Positions 9,073 through 17,213 of a DNA stretch of 64,000 nt are shown here, piece by piece. Source of the stretch: Candidatus Didemnitutus sp. (lineage in GTDB: Bacteria; Verrucomicrobiota; Verrucomicrobiia; Opitutales; Opitutaceae). The stretch is taken from assembly GCA_017991595.1 (NCBI GenBank), contig JAGOQJ010000002.1:333402-397401 (forward strand), in the 5' to 3' direction. The notes under the pieces were generated by a model, which was not told where the DNA came from, ran no database searches, and saw only the letters and a list, made by a program, of their open reading frames with translations. Position 1 is the first letter of the stretch; the number at the start of each line of letters is the position of its first letter. The position numbers and the translations under genes were made by a program.

Positions 9073-10116
9073 ATCGCGGTAGATGCCATGGGCGGTGACC
9101 TCGGTCCCGCCGAAGTCGTCGCCGCGGTGCAACTCGTCCTCCAAGAGGACGCCGACCTCGCACCGATCGTGCTGGTGGGCCAGCAGGAAGCGCTGACTCC
9201 GCTCCTCTCCGCCGCGGGCTTGCAAGGCAACCCGCGGCTTTCCGTCGTGCACGCCAGCGAGGTGATCACGATGGACGACAAGCCGCTCAAGGCGCTCAAG
9301 ACCAAGAAGGATGCCTCGATGGTCCGCGCGCTTGAGTTGGTGAAGAGCGGCGAGGCCCGCGTCGCCGTCAGCTCCGGCAACACCGGCGCGCTCATGGCCG
9401 GCGGCACCCTGCGCCTGCGCACTATGGCTGGCGTTGCCCGCCCTGCCCTTGCCGCCGTGATCCCACGCGAAGGCGGCCACTTTGTCCTGATCGACGCCGG
9501 GGCCAATCCCCAGGCCGAGCCCGCGCACCTGATGCACAACGCCATCCTCGGCTCCGACTACGCCCGCGTCATCCTCGGGCTCGAGTCCCCGCGTGTCGGT
9601 TTGCTCACCATCGGCACCGAAGAGGGTAAGGGCAACGCCCTCATCGCCGAGACGCACGAGCTACTGAAGAAAACGAGCGGCGTCATCAACTACGTCGGGC
9701 CGATCGAGGGTTTCCAAGTTTTCCGCAACCACGTCGACGTGGTCGTGTGCGACGGTTTCGTCGGCAACACCCTGCTCAAGACCTGGGAATCGCTCGCCAA
9801 ATTCATCACCGGCATGCTCAAGGACGAGCTCAAGGCCAGTCCCGTGCGCATGGCCGGTGCGTTGCTCGCCAAGGGTGCCTTCGACTCGCTCAAGAGCCGC
9901 ATGAATCCCGACCGCTACGGCGGTGCGCCCCTGCTCGGCGTGCGCGGCAACATCCTGAAGGCCCACGGTTCGAGCAACCGTCACGCCTGGGCCAGCGCCA
10001 TCCGCGCCGCCGGCAAGATCATCCGCCACGACCTTAATCATCGCATCGAGGACGACATCGCCAAAGCCAACGCACTCGCGCAGGCCCCGGCACCCGTCCC
10101 GGCGGCGAACAACTAG
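9073..10116 (+). CDS. plsX: Phosphate acyltransferase PlsX
   Basis: Makes acyl-phosphate from acyl-ACP for phospholipid synthesis. The conserved N-terminal motif VDAMGGD is present and family members usually start two to four residues before it. However, the only usual start codon in frame is ATG 9088, inside that motif. Upstream the frame stays open through rpmF without an ATG, GTG or TTG. An ATC at 9073 (RIAVDAMGGD context) or at 9031 could serve as a near-cognate start; 9073 is used here as a minimal guess. The rest of the protein (GNTGALMAGG, EGKGN, NVKGP-like region) is intact, and fabH follows after 14 nt. Confidence 0.9.
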   Translation: MAVDAMGGDLGPAEVVAAVQLVLQEDADLAPIVLVGQQEALTPLLSAAGLQGNPRLSVVHASEVITMDDKPLKALKTKKDASMVRALELVKSGEARVAVSSGNTGALMAGGTLRLRTMAGVARPALAAVIPREGGHFVLIDAGANPQAEPAHLMHNAILGSDYARVILGLESPRVGLLTIGTEEGKGNALIAETHELLKKTSGVINYVGPIEGFQVFRNHVDVVVCDGFVGNTLLKTWESLAKFITGMLKDELKASPVRMAGALLAKGAFDSLKSRMNPDRYGGAPLLGVRGNILKAHGSSNRHAWASAIRAAGKIIRHDLNHRIEDDIAKANALAQAPAPVPAANN

Positions 10117-10130
10117 CCCTCACACCCTTT

Positions 10131-11117
10131 ATGGCCTCCGTGATCATCGCCGGAGTCGGCGCCTACACGCCCGAACGCATCCTCACCAACGCCGACCTCT
10201 GCAAGATGGTCGATACCTCCGACGAGTGGATCCGCTCCCGCTCGGGCATCAGCGAGCGTCACATCGCCGGCCCCGACGAGGCCTGTTCCGACCTTGCCCT
10301 CAAGGCCGCCGCCGCCGCGCTCAAGGACGCCAACATCTCCGCCTCCGAGGTCGACCTGCTCATCGTCGCGACCGCAACGCCGGACTATCCTCTGCCGTCG
10401 ACCGCCTGCGTTGTGCAGCACAAGCTCGGCATCCCGCCGCACGCCACCGCCTTCGACATCGCCGCCGCCTGCTCCGGCTTCGTCTACGCCCTCGAGATCG
10501 CTTACGGCCAGCTCCTCACCGGCCGCTACAAGTGCGCGTTGATCATCGGCTCGGAAAAACTCTCCTCGATTACCGACTGGTCTGACCGCACCACTTGCGT
10601 GCTCTTCGGCGACGGCGCCGGCGCCGCCGTGCTGAAGAAGGTCGACCAGGACGGCATCGGCATCATCGGCTCCGACCTCGGCGCCGACGGCGAACTGGCC
10701 GAATACCTCTACATCCCTGCCGGCGGCTCCCGTTGCCCCTCCTCGGCCAAGACTGTCTCCGAGAAGAGCCAGTTCATCCGCATGAAGGGCAAGGAAATCT
10801 TCAAGAACGCCGTGCGCGTCATGGAGACCGTCGCCCGCGAAATGGTGGAACAACACCACCTCACGTTTGACCAAATCAACCTCGTGATCCCTCACCAGGC
10901 GAACGTGCGCATCGTCGAGGCCCTGGCCGGCAACCTCGGCGTGCCGCTGGAGCGCTTCTACGTGAACATCGACCGCTTCGGCAACACCTCGTCCGCCTCG
11001 ATCCCGATCGCCCTCGACGAAGCGCGCCGCGCCGGCCGCATCAAACCCGGCGATTACACGCTGCTGGTTGCCTTCGGCGCCGGCTTCACCTACGGTTCCA
11101 CTCTCATTCGCTGGTAA
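10131..11117 (+). CDS. fabH: Beta-ketoacyl-ACP synthase III
   Basis: Starts fatty-acid synthesis by condensing acetyl-CoA with malonyl-ACP. 328 residues, full family length. The catalytic triad is visible: Cys about 114 in AAACSGF, His about 255 in IPHQAN and Asn about 285 in GNTSSAS. The N-terminal DEWIRSRSGISERH motif is typical. It follows plsX and is 8 nt before the bamD-like gene, so the lipid genes and envelope-assembly genes appear to be one transcription unit. Confidence 0.97.
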   Translation: MASVIIAGVGAYTPERILTNADLCKMVDTSDEWIRSRSGISERHIAGPDEACSDLALKAAAAALKDANISASEVDLLIVATATPDYPLPSTACVVQHKLGIPPHATAFDIAAACSGFVYALEIAYGQLLTGRYKCALIIGSEKLSSITDWSDRTTCVLFGDGAGAAVLKKVDQDGIGIIGSDLGADGELAEYLYIPAGGSRCPSSAKTVSEKSQFIRMKGKEIFKNAVRVMETVAREMVEQHHLTFDQINLVIPHQANVRIVEALAGNLGVPLERFYVNIDRFGNTSSASIPIALDEARRAGRIKPGDYTLLVAFGAGFTYGSTLIRW

Positions 11118-11125
11118 CTCCTCTC

Positions 11126-12175
11126 ATGCGCCCCTTCGCCTTTCTCCTCGCCCTCCTTCTCGCCCTCGCGGGCACCGCGCGCCTGCACGCCGAACTCGTC
11201 TGGACGCCCGGCCAGGGCTGGCGCATCGAGGGTGGCGCGCTCGCCGGTCTCGTCGGCGACGAAGCCCGCAACGCCCTTGAGCTGATGAACGAGGCGCGCA
11301 GCGCCGAGGAGAACGGCGGCACCCGCAAGGCCCTCAAGCAATACAAGCGCGTCGCCGACCGTTACCCGAACTCCGTCTATGCCGCCGAGGCCCTCTACCG
11401 CACCGGCATGATCCGCATGCAGCGCAAGGAGTATTACAAGGCTTTCGAAGCCTACCAGAACATGCTCCAGCGCTATCCGAACAGCGAGAAGTTCTCCCAG
11501 GTCATCGCCGAGCAATACCGCATCGCCTCACTCCTGCTCGACGGCTCCCGCTCCTACATGTGGGGCATGATCCCCGGCCTGAAGAACCGCGAGCGCGCCA
11601 TCGAGTATTTCGAGCAGATCGTCGCCAACGCCCCCTACAGCGACTACGCGCCGCTCTCGCTCATGAACATCGCGCGCGGCCACCAGAAGCTGAAGTCCAC
11701 GGAAGAGGCCATCGACGCCCTCGACCGCATGATCAACAGCTACCCGCAGAATCTCCTCACGCCCGACGCCTACCTGAAGCTCGCGCAGACCCACGCCTCG
11801 CTCGTCGACGGCCCCTATTACGACCAAGCCTCCACCAAGTCGGCCATCACCTACTTCGAGGATTACCTCATCCAATTCCCCGGCGACGCCGGTGCCGGCA
11901 GCGCCGAAAAGGGCCGCGCCGAAATGAAGACCATGCTCGCCCAGAGCAAAATGCTCATGGCGGACTACTACTACAAGCACCGCCGGAACTACAAGGCCGC
12001 CCGCGTCTTCTACAACGAGGCCATCACCACCTTCCCCGACTCGCCCGTGGCCGAACGCGCCCGCGCGATGCTCGCCGACGTCGACGCCCGCCTTGCGGGG
12101 CAGAATCCTCCCGGCGTCCCCGACGCGCCCAAATCCGAGCAACCCAAGCGCAAGAAGCGCTTCTGGCTGTTCTGA
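11126..12175 (+). CDS. Outer-membrane assembly TPR protein, BamD-like
   Basis: Exported 349-residue protein with a signal peptide (about residues 1-22) and repeated TPR helices: LKQYKRVADRYPNSVYAAEALYR, then FEAYQNMLQRYPNSEKF, then further copies with PYSDYAP and FPDSPVAERA. This spacing is characteristic of BamD/YfiO, the lipoprotein that helps insert beta-barrel proteins. No lipobox cysteine is visible after the signal peptide, so it may be periplasmic rather than lipid-anchored. The C terminus is Lys/Arg-rich. The neighbouring lptE-like gene supports an envelope role. Confidence 0.8.
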   Translation: MRPFAFLLALLLALAGTARLHAELVWTPGQGWRIEGGALAGLVGDEARNALELMNEARSAEENGGTRKALKQYKRVADRYPNSVYAAEALYRTGMIRMQRKEYYKAFEAYQNMLQRYPNSEKFSQVIAEQYRIASLLLDGSRSYMWGMIPGLKNRERAIEYFEQIVANAPYSDYAPLSLMNIARGHQKLKSTEEAIDALDRMINSYPQNLLTPDAYLKLAQTHASLVDGPYYDQASTKSAITYFEDYLIQFPGDAGAGSAEKGRAEMKTMLAQSKMLMADYYYKHRRNYKAARVFYNEAITTFPDSPVAERARAMLADVDARLAGQNPPGVPDAPKSEQPKRKKRFWLF

Positions 12176-12180
12176 GTCCG

Positions 12181-12705
12181 GTGCGCTCCCGCCTCTTTTC
12201 TCTCGGACTGCTTCTCGGCCTGATCGCGCTGTGCGCCGGCCTCGCGTCCTGCACGCATTACCGTCTCGGCACCACCGCCCAGCCCGGTTTCGCCACCCTG
12301 CACGTGGCCGTGGTGCAGAGCGAAGTCCTCGTCCCGCAGGCCCAGGCGCTCGTCACCACCCAGGTGCGCGAAGCCTTCCTCAAGGACGGCCGCGTCCGCC
12401 TCGTCAACGCCAGCGAGGACGCCGACGCCACCCTGACTCTCACCCTGCAGGAATACCGCCGCGACGTCGCCGTCGTGCGCCCCGACGACACCGGGCTCGC
12501 GCGCCGCTTCGACATCACGCTGCGCGCCCGCGCCGACCTCGTCGACAATCGCACGCAGAAGCCGATCTTCACCGCGCGCACCCTTTCCGCCCAGCGCGGC
12601 GTCTTCGCCGACAGCGGCCAGATCCAAGCCGAATACCAGACGCTCTCGCTGCTTGCGCAGAAACTCGCGGACGATGCGGTCCGCACGGTGCTCAATCCGT
12701 GGTGA
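12181..12705 (+). CDS. LptE-like LPS-assembly lipoprotein
   Basis: A 174-residue lipoprotein starting with GTG at 12181, 5 nt after the bamD-like gene. The signal sequence ends in a lipobox (GLASC, Cys about 24). The body has the small alpha/beta layout of LptE, including the YRLGTT start and the DATLTLTLQEYRRDV strand region. LptE plugs the LptD barrel that delivers LPS to the outer surface. Family membership rests on layout and position, as LptE sequences vary strongly. Confidence 0.75.
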   Translation: MRSRLFSLGLLLGLIALCAGLASCTHYRLGTTAQPGFATLHVAVVQSEVLVPQAQALVTTQVREAFLKDGRVRLVNASEDADATLTLTLQEYRRDVAVVRPDDTGLARRFDITLRARADLVDNRTQKPIFTARTLSAQRGVFADSGQIQAEYQTLSLLAQKLADDAVRTVLNPW

Positions 12706-12756
12706 GACGGATTTCGCGGATTGCCCGCGCGCGCGGATTCCGTTGAGTCGAGCGCG

Positions 12757-13413
12757 ATGCACGCGCCGATTCTCGCCCCTTCCCTGCTTGCCGGTGACCA
12801 CGCCGCTCTCGGCGACAGCGCCCGCGCCGCCGCCACCGCCGGTGCGCCTTGGCTGCATCTCGACCTGATGGACGGCCACTTCGTGCCGAACCTCACCTTC
12901 GGTCCCGAGACGCTCGCCGCCCTCCGTCGCGCCGGGTTAAAGACCTTCTTCGACACACACCTGATGCTCAGCGAGCCGCACCGCTACATCGAAGCCTTCG
13001 CCAAGGCAGGCGCCGATCTCATCAGCATCCACATCGAGCCCGCCTACGATCATGCCGCGACGCTGGCGCGCATCCGCGAGCTTGGCGTGCAAAACGGTCT
13101 CGTGCTCAACCCCGGCACGCCCGCCGAAGCGATCCACCCGTTCCTCGCCCAAGTCGACCTCGTGCTCGTGATGACGGTGCAACCCGGCTTCGGCGGCCAG
13201 TCGTTCCGCCGCGACATGCTCGCGAAGATCGCGCTCATCGCCCAGTGGCGCCGCGAGCAACAGCTATCCTTCCGCCTCGAGGTCGACGGCGGCGTCGACC
13301 TGAACACCGGCCGGGAATGCCACGCCGCCGGCGCCGACACCTTCGTGGCCGGCACAGCCTTCTTCAAGGCGCCGGATCGCGCCGCATTCGCCCGCACAGT
13401 CGCCGGTTGGTAA
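12757..13413 (+). CDS. rpe: Ribulose-phosphate 3-epimerase
   Basis: Interconverts ribulose-5-phosphate and xylulose-5-phosphate in the pentose-phosphate pathway. About 218 residues in a TIM barrel. Seen: ILAPSLLAGD, HLDLMDGHFVPNLTFG with the metal-binding His and Asp, VMTVQPGFGGQ, and EVDGGV. ATG 12757 (MHAPILAPS) is chosen over an in-frame TTG 36 nt upstream because it fits the family start. A GTAG-headed palindrome follows the gene. Confidence 0.96.
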   Translation: MHAPILAPSLLAGDHAALGDSARAAATAGAPWLHLDLMDGHFVPNLTFGPETLAALRRAGLKTFFDTHLMLSEPHRYIEAFAKAGADLISIHIEPAYDHAATLARIRELGVQNGLVLNPGTPAEAIHPFLAQVDLVLVMTVQPGFGGQSFRRDMLAKIALIAQWRREQQLSFRLEVDGGVDLNTGRECHAAGADTFVAGTAFFKAPDRAAFARTVAGW

Positions 13414-13441
13414 GCGCCGCTGGCGGCGACGAAACGAAAAG

Positions 13442-13467
13442 GTAGCAGCGGTCGTCCCGACCGCCAC
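13442..13467 (+). repeat. REP-like palindrome with GTAG head (second copy)
   Basis: GTAG (13442-13445) followed by CA and a 7-bp stem GCGGTCG / CGACCGC (13448-13454 and 13458-13464) with a TCC loop, then CAC. The layout GTAG-CAGCG-palindrome-CCAC is shared with the element at 3257. It lies between convergent genes and could also help end transcription of rpe, although no T-run follows. Confidence 0.45.
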
Positions 13468-13532
13468 TCTGGCGACGGCTATCGGCAGCCACGTCCGTCA
13501 CTTCGCTTGCCGCCGACAGTCCTCAGACCGCC

Positions 13533-15152
13533 TCAGCGGCGGCTTTTGCGCGCAATCTCCGCGGCACGTTCGTATTGCCGGCGGAACTGGTTCGCCAGCT
13601 CGTTGGCCATGCGGATCTCGTCGACCTTGTTCTTCGATGTCAGCGCCTGCCGGATGCGGCCTTGCACGTTATCGTAGCTTACCGAGCTGAGATCCCCCAT
13701 CACCGCGAGCGCATCCTCCGGCATGCCGGCCTTGATGATCTCGCGCCACGCGGCGACGAGTTCCGGATGCGTGTCGAGGCACATCACGCGAATGACGAAG
13801 GCCATCGCGCGGAAGGTATCGCCACTCGTCCACGCCTGATTGTAGATGAGGGGATTGTCGCCGGCATACGGTGAGACCTCAGGGTCGGAGCGCAGCGTCT
13901 TCCATTCTTCCTGGGTGTAGAAATCACGCCGGATCGGCAGCCGGCGCAGCGCAAAACGCCGCGGGCCGCCCTCGGTGCCGACCTTGAAATTCCAAAGCTT
14001 CTGGCCGTCCATCGAAAGCACATACTCCATGAACGCGATGGCCACTTCACGGTTCGGCGCGCCACGGAGCAGCGCGATCGGGTCCGGCGACAGCACCGTG
14101 CCATCCGGCGGAGAGAAGTAGCCGAGGCGCTTCTCGCCGCTGCGCTGGCTGGCGCTTTCCTCCTGATAACGACCATAGAAATCGATGCACATGCCCACGG
14201 CGGAATTGCCGTGCAGCACGTCGATCGGCGGCTTCTGCGAAGAATCGGTGAAATAGCGGGCATTGGCACCGATGCGCTGGAGCAGGCGCAATCCCCGCTC
14301 CCAGCCGGCGCGCACCGCCTCCTTCTCCAACTCGGCGCGGGGTCGTCCTGTCTCGCGAGCGAGACGGTCCCACTCGCGATACATGTTTTGCTGGATGACG
14401 TTCTCGAAGGCCTTGGCGATCGAGCTGCTCTTGGTGGGATCGCACAGCGCGACCTCGCCCTCGTAGCGCGGATCGGCGATGTCGTCCCATTGCCGCGGGG
14501 GCTGCTCGATGCCGAGGCGGCGCAGCGAATCGAAATTGTAGAGCATGCCGTAGCTGCTGAGCACGGCACCGAGCCAGCGACCCTGCTTGTCGAGGTAGGG
14601 CTCGCCGGTGAATTCGGCCGGGATGACCTGATCGTTGAACCACTCGGGATGCCGGCGCATGAGCCCGGAATCGACGATGCGACCGGCGTTCGCCTGGCGG
14701 ATGAAATCGAAACTGCCGCCGCCGAAGAACACGTCGATGCCACAGCTCACGTCCGACGCGAGGAAGGCCTGGCGCGCGGCGAGCGCATCGGGAGCCGCGT
14801 CTTTCGGGAGCCTGTGATTGGTGAAGGCCGCCTGCACATCGATGCTCCAGGGTCGGTCGAGCGTCTGCGTCCAGTGATGCTGGAAGGAGGAAACGTATTC
14901 CGACTCGAGGAAACGGGTGATCTCACTCGTGCCGCCGATGACGCGCCAGTCGATGGTGACGGTGCGGCCGGTGCGCTGCTGATACCACTCGGCGAAGCCC
15001 TGCGAGTATTCGTGGCGGATGGCCTCGTTGTGGGGCGTGATGATGACGACGGTGTCGTCCGCCTTGCCGATGGTCGTGTGCTCCTTGGTGCGCAGCACGA
15101 ACGGCAGCGCCACCACGGTGATCAACGAGAGGATAATCAGTGCCCGCTGCAT
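13533..15152 (-). CDS. ABC transporter substrate-binding protein
   Basis: A 539-residue extracytoplasmic solute-binding protein. One hydrophobic N-terminal segment (about residues 3-20) acts as a signal or anchor; the mature part starts with VVIITPHNEAIRHEY, typical of the iron(III)/spermidine-type binding proteins. GRWLGAVLSSYGMLYN and PDPIALLRGAPN are further family-like stretches. It is about 200 residues longer than the usual Fe(III)-binding protein. It follows the ATP-binding gene by 19 nt on the same strand. No permease gene is found beside them. The ligand cannot be read. Confidence 0.8.
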   Translation of the reverse strand: MQRALIILSLITVVALPFVLRTKEHTTIGKADDTVVIITPHNEAIRHEYSQGFAEWYQQRTGRTVTIDWRVIGGTSEITRFLESEYVSSFQHHWTQTLDRPWSIDVQAAFTNHRLPKDAAPDALAARQAFLASDVSCGIDVFFGGGSFDFIRQANAGRIVDSGLMRRHPEWFNDQVIPAEFTGEPYLDKQGRWLGAVLSSYGMLYNFDSLRRLGIEQPPRQWDDIADPRYEGEVALCDPTKSSSIAKAFENVIQQNMYREWDRLARETGRPRAELEKEAVRAGWERGLRLLQRIGANARYFTDSSQKPPIDVLHGNSAVGMCIDFYGRYQEESASQRSGEKRLGYFSPPDGTVLSPDPIALLRGAPNREVAIAFMEYVLSMDGQKLWNFKVGTEGGPRRFALRRLPIRRDFYTQEEWKTLRSDPEVSPYAGDNPLIYNQAWTSGDTFRAMAFVIRVMCLDTHPELVAAWREIIKAGMPEDALAVMGDLSSVSYDNVQGRIRQALTSKNKVDEIRMANELANQFRRQYERAAEIARKSRR

Positions 15153-15171
15153 CGTATGCGTCGGTGCAGGC

Positions 15172-16248
15172 TCAGTTCGTGAGGACGATCACGTCTTCCG
15201 GCGCGACCGTGGCGTAGAGCTCGCCGCGCGCGGAGCCGTCGACGAAGCGCGGGTTGCGCTCGAAGATCTTCAGCTTCGTGCCGTTATTCGAGGTCACGAA
15301 ATCGTATTGGGCGACCTCGCCGAGATAGACGGAATCGCCGATGCGGCCGCGCACGACGTTGCGCGACTCGGCGTCGCGGTGCAGCTCCCAGCACTCCGGA
15401 CGGATGGAGACCGTAACCTCGGCACCGACGTCCGGGATGTGCTCGGGATCGCCGAAGATGCCATCGAACCGGCCCACCGGCGTCTCGACCGTCACGAACC
15501 CAGCCGCGATACCGATCACCTTGCCGGGGATGAAATCCGTCTCGCCGATGAAGTTCGCCACGATCTTGCGCGTGGGGCGCTTGTAGACGTCGCGCGGAGA
15601 ACCGACCTGCAGGATGTGGCCGTGGTCGAGGATCGCCATGCGGTCGGCGATGGAGAGGGCTTCCTTCTGGTCGTGCGTGACGTAAACGGTCGTAAGCTTG
15701 AACTCCTTGCAGACGCGGCGGATCTCCGTGCGCATCTCGAGGCGCAGCTTGGCATCGAGGTTGGAAAGCGGTTCGTCGAGCAGGAGACAGCGCGGGCGGA
15801 TGACGAGGGCACGGGCGAGCGCGATGCGCTGCTGCTGGCCGCCGGAAAGCATGTTCGGCTTGCGGTCGGCGTATTTCTCCATGCGCACCGAGCACAACGC
15901 GTCATCGACGCGCTTCTTCACCTCCGCCGCGGGCACCTTGCGCTCGTGGAGGCCGAAGGCGACGTTCTCGGCCACGGTCATGTGCGGCCAGAGCGCGTAG
16001 CTTTGAAACATCATGCCGGTGTTGCGCTTGTGCGGTTCCAGCCGGGTGACGTCCTCGGTGCCGAAGAGAATATGCCCCTCCTCGGGGATGTAGAAACCGG
16101 CGAGGCTGCGCAGCAGGGTCGTCTTGCCGCAACCGCTCGGCCCGAGCAGGAAAAAGAGCTCGCCGGGGCGGATGGTCAGGTCGAGACCGTGCAGCGCCAC
16201 CACATTGCCGAATCGCTTGGTGAGTTGCTTGACCTGGATTGAAATCAT
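15172..16248 (-). CDS. ABC transporter ATP-binding protein, FbpC/PotA type
   Basis: 358-residue ATPase. Walker A is GPSGCGKTT, the signature LSGGQQQRIALARAL, Walker B LLLDEPLSNLD, and the H-loop TVYVTHDQ. A C-terminal TOBE-type beta domain (about residues 240-358) places it with the iron(III)/polyamine/sugar importers. It is the first gene of the pair with the binding protein and is divergent from hpt. The missing permease must be elsewhere in the genome. Confidence 0.9.
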   Translation of the reverse strand: MISIQVKQLTKRFGNVVALHGLDLTIRPGELFFLLGPSGCGKTTLLRSLAGFYIPEEGHILFGTEDVTRLEPHKRNTGMMFQSYALWPHMTVAENVAFGLHERKVPAAEVKKRVDDALCSVRMEKYADRKPNMLSGGQQQRIALARALVIRPRCLLLDEPLSNLDAKLRLEMRTEIRRVCKEFKLTTVYVTHDQKEALSIADRMAILDHGHILQVGSPRDVYKRPTRKIVANFIGETDFIPGKVIGIAAGFVTVETPVGRFDGIFGDPEHIPDVGAEVTVSIRPECWELHRDAESRNVVRGRIGDSVYLGEVAQYDFVTSNNGTKLKIFERNPRFVDGSARGELYATVAPEDVIVLTN

Positions 16249-16367
16249 CGGGAGAGGCGCGCGTCACCGCAGGCAACCGGCCGGCCCCGGCGAAGTCAAA
16301 AACAAAGGCTTCCACCTTCGCCGGTAACAGGTTGCCAAGCCGGGGCGATTGCGTGTTTAACCGCGGC

Positions 16368-16937
16368 ATGGCGCAGAAAAAATCGGTCCCGGAACTCAAA
16401 CACCTCGATCACGTCCTCGTCAGCGAGACGGCCATCAAGCGGCGCGTCGCCGCCCTCGCCGAGCAGATCAACCGCGCCTACCGCGGCAAGGACCTCACGG
16501 TCATCGCCATCGTCAACGGCGCCATCATCTTCACCTCCGACCTCCTCCGTCAGCTCCGCTCCCCGCTGCGTCTGGACTGCATCCGCGCCTCCAGCTACCA
16601 CTCGGGCACGCACTCGACCGGCAAGCCCGTGATCGTCGACAACCTGAAGCTCGACATCAAGGGCCACCACGTGCTGGTGGTCGACGACATCCTCGACACC
16701 GGCAACACCCTCTCCGCCGTCCACGAGCTGCTGCGCGCCAAGCAGGCCGCCTCCGTGCGCACCTGCGTGCTGCTGGACAAGAAGGAGCGCCGCGTCGTCC
16801 CCTTCGAGGCCGAATACGTGGGTTTCGAGATCCCCAACGAGTTCGTCGTCGGCTACGGCCTCGATTTCAACGAGCGCTACCGCAACATCCCCTGCATCGG
16901 CGTGCTGAAGTCCAAATACTACGCCGGCAAGATCTGA
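16368..16937 (+). CDS. hpt: Hypoxanthine phosphoribosyltransferase
   Basis: Purine salvage: hypoxanthine or guanine plus PRPP gives IMP or GMP. 189 residues. The PRPP-binding motif VLVVDDILDTGNTL is seen, as are the SSY loop (RASSYHSGT) and LLDKKERR. ATG 16368 (MAQKKSVPEL) is preferred; the frame is open further upstream but that part overlaps the divergent ABC gene. It is followed closely by the tRNA-Ser gene. Confidence 0.92.
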   Translation: MAQKKSVPELKHLDHVLVSETAIKRRVAALAEQINRAYRGKDLTVIAIVNGAIIFTSDLLRQLRSPLRLDCIRASSYHSGTHSTGKPVIVDNLKLDIKGHHVLVVDDILDTGNTLSAVHELLRAKQAASVRTCVLLDKKERRVVPFEAEYVGFEIPNEFVVGYGLDFNERYRNIPCIGVLKSKYYAGKI

Positions 16938-17012
16938 GAATTTGCCGCATTTCGGGAAGGAAAATGCCTTGCGCTCGCCTGCCGCGCGCGTTTGCTCGGG
17001 AGTCTTACTTCC

Positions 17013-17102
17013 GGAGAGATGGCCGAGTGGCTGAAGGCACAGCTTTGCTAAAGCTGCATAGGGGAAACTCTATCGAGGGTTCGAATCCCTCTCTCTCCGC
17101 CA
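17013..17102 (+). tRNA. tRNA-Ser (anticodon GCU)
   Basis: A 90-nt class II tRNA with CCA encoded at 17100-17102. The acceptor stem GGAGAGA pairs with TCTCTCC, the anticodon stem CAGCT/AGCTG encloses TTGCTAA with anticodon GCT at 17047-17049, the long variable arm is present, and the T-loop is GGTTCGAATCC. These features define tRNA-Ser decoding AGC/AGU. No integrase or duplicated 3' end is seen beside it. Confidence 0.96.
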
Positions 17103-17213
17103 TCTGCAACGCAGAGGGCGGGCCGACGAAGTCGGGAGTAATGCGCTGCGCCTCCACGGCAGCCGTCCGGGAAGGCGGTGACGCCTGCAACTCTTCCCTG
17201 CCCGACCGCCGCC

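Noticed and set aside
8990..9090. A true rpmF-plsX fusion by programmed +1 frameshift
   Set aside because: The sequence GTT TAA G lacks the favourable CTT slip of prfB and no upstream Shine-Dalgarno-like stimulator is seen; kept only as one possible explanation for the missing plsX start.
17013..17213. tRNA-Ser as an integration site for a mobile element
   Set aside because: No integrase gene or repeated tRNA 3' end is found downstream; the next gene is an ordinary transporter.
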